Assembly: GCF_900475415.1 (NCBI RefSeq)
Contig: NZ_LS483388.1
Span: 1,040,001-1,104,000, forward strand
DNA length: 64,000 nt
Source: Streptococcus porcinus
GTDB taxonomy: Bacteria > Bacillota > Bacilli > Lactobacillales > Streptococcaceae
Direction: 5' to 3'
In this document: positions 63,954-64,000 of the stretch, one piece after another
Layout of the letters: each line of letters begins with the position of its first letter
Numbering within the stretch: position 1 is the stretch's first letter
Position numbers and translations under genes: made by a program
Notes under the pieces: generated by a model
Seen by the model: the letters and a program-made list of their open reading frames with translations, nothing else
Database searches by the model: none
Told to the model about the DNA's origin: nothing

Positions 63954-64000
63954 TTCCCCTCCTATAAGAACAGCTTTCAAGACCTCAAAACAAAATCTTC

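Overview
This looks like about 64 kb of a low-GC Gram-positive chromosome, most likely a pyogenic-group Streptococcus. The grounds are the order gyrA–srtA, the single-recombinase XerS/difSL system, the block tdk–prfA–prmC–ywlC–glyA, relQ–nadK–RluD-type synthase–pta diverging from a CYTH gene, prs–cysteine desulfurase–DUF1831–rex, L-lactate dehydrogenase and water-forming NADH oxidase. The species is not settled. No rRNA, tRNA, insertion sequence, prophage or CRISPR array was found. The only RNA element called with confidence is a guanine riboswitch.

The window appears to cross the replication terminus. A difSL-like site lies at 9636-9666, next to xerS. Left of it nearly all genes are on the + strand; right of it most are on the - strand, as expected where two replichores meet. 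Left arm (1-8450): the end of trmFO, a small PASTA protein, a BceAB-type peptide-resistance ABC transporter with its own two-component system, and an uncharacterised TrmB-regulator/TSUP-transporter/OCD-family-dehydrogenase cluster behind a strong promoter with an operator-like repeat.

8481-20185: xerS, a split ThrE-type exporter, a cupin, an RpiR regulator, small flavin-type and DUF1801 proteins, a Gfo/Idh/MocA dehydrogenase facing an HdiR/LexA-like repressor, a ferric-reductase-like flavoprotein, ylxM–ffh and a GntR/UTRA regulator. 20405-28550: guaA, a CPA2 antiporter, a peptide transporter, a small ribbon-helix-helix-like protein, DUF554 and DUF1002 proteins and a VOC protein. 28555-35010: gyrA–srtA, ldh, a RibD-like reductase and nox; ldh, nox and rex (58 kb) all carry Rex-type half-sites upstream.

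35316-41276 is one tight seven-gene leftward operon from tdk to a lysozyme-like protein. Purine salvage follows: xpt–pbuX behind the guanine riboswitch, then guaC with a consensus PurBox and a long leader. Next are a glycine-betaine/choline ABC transporter with a permease–binding-protein fusion, a HAD phosphatase facing a probably leaderless orphan gene, an SDR, and the relQ–nadK–RluD-type–pta operon. The right end holds prs, cysteine desulfurase, DUF1831, rex, radC, an AI-2E family membrane protein, and a phosphoglycerate-mutase-like/AEC carrier/6-phospho-beta-glucosidase operon.

Nothing here is a clear new defence or mobile system. The points most worth following are regulatory: an exact BceR-type site, three promoters placed so that transcription would begin at the start codon, several operator-sized palindromes at promoters, the dif/xerS promoter overlap, and the guaC leader. 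All promoter, operator and terminator calls come from reading the sequence by eye.
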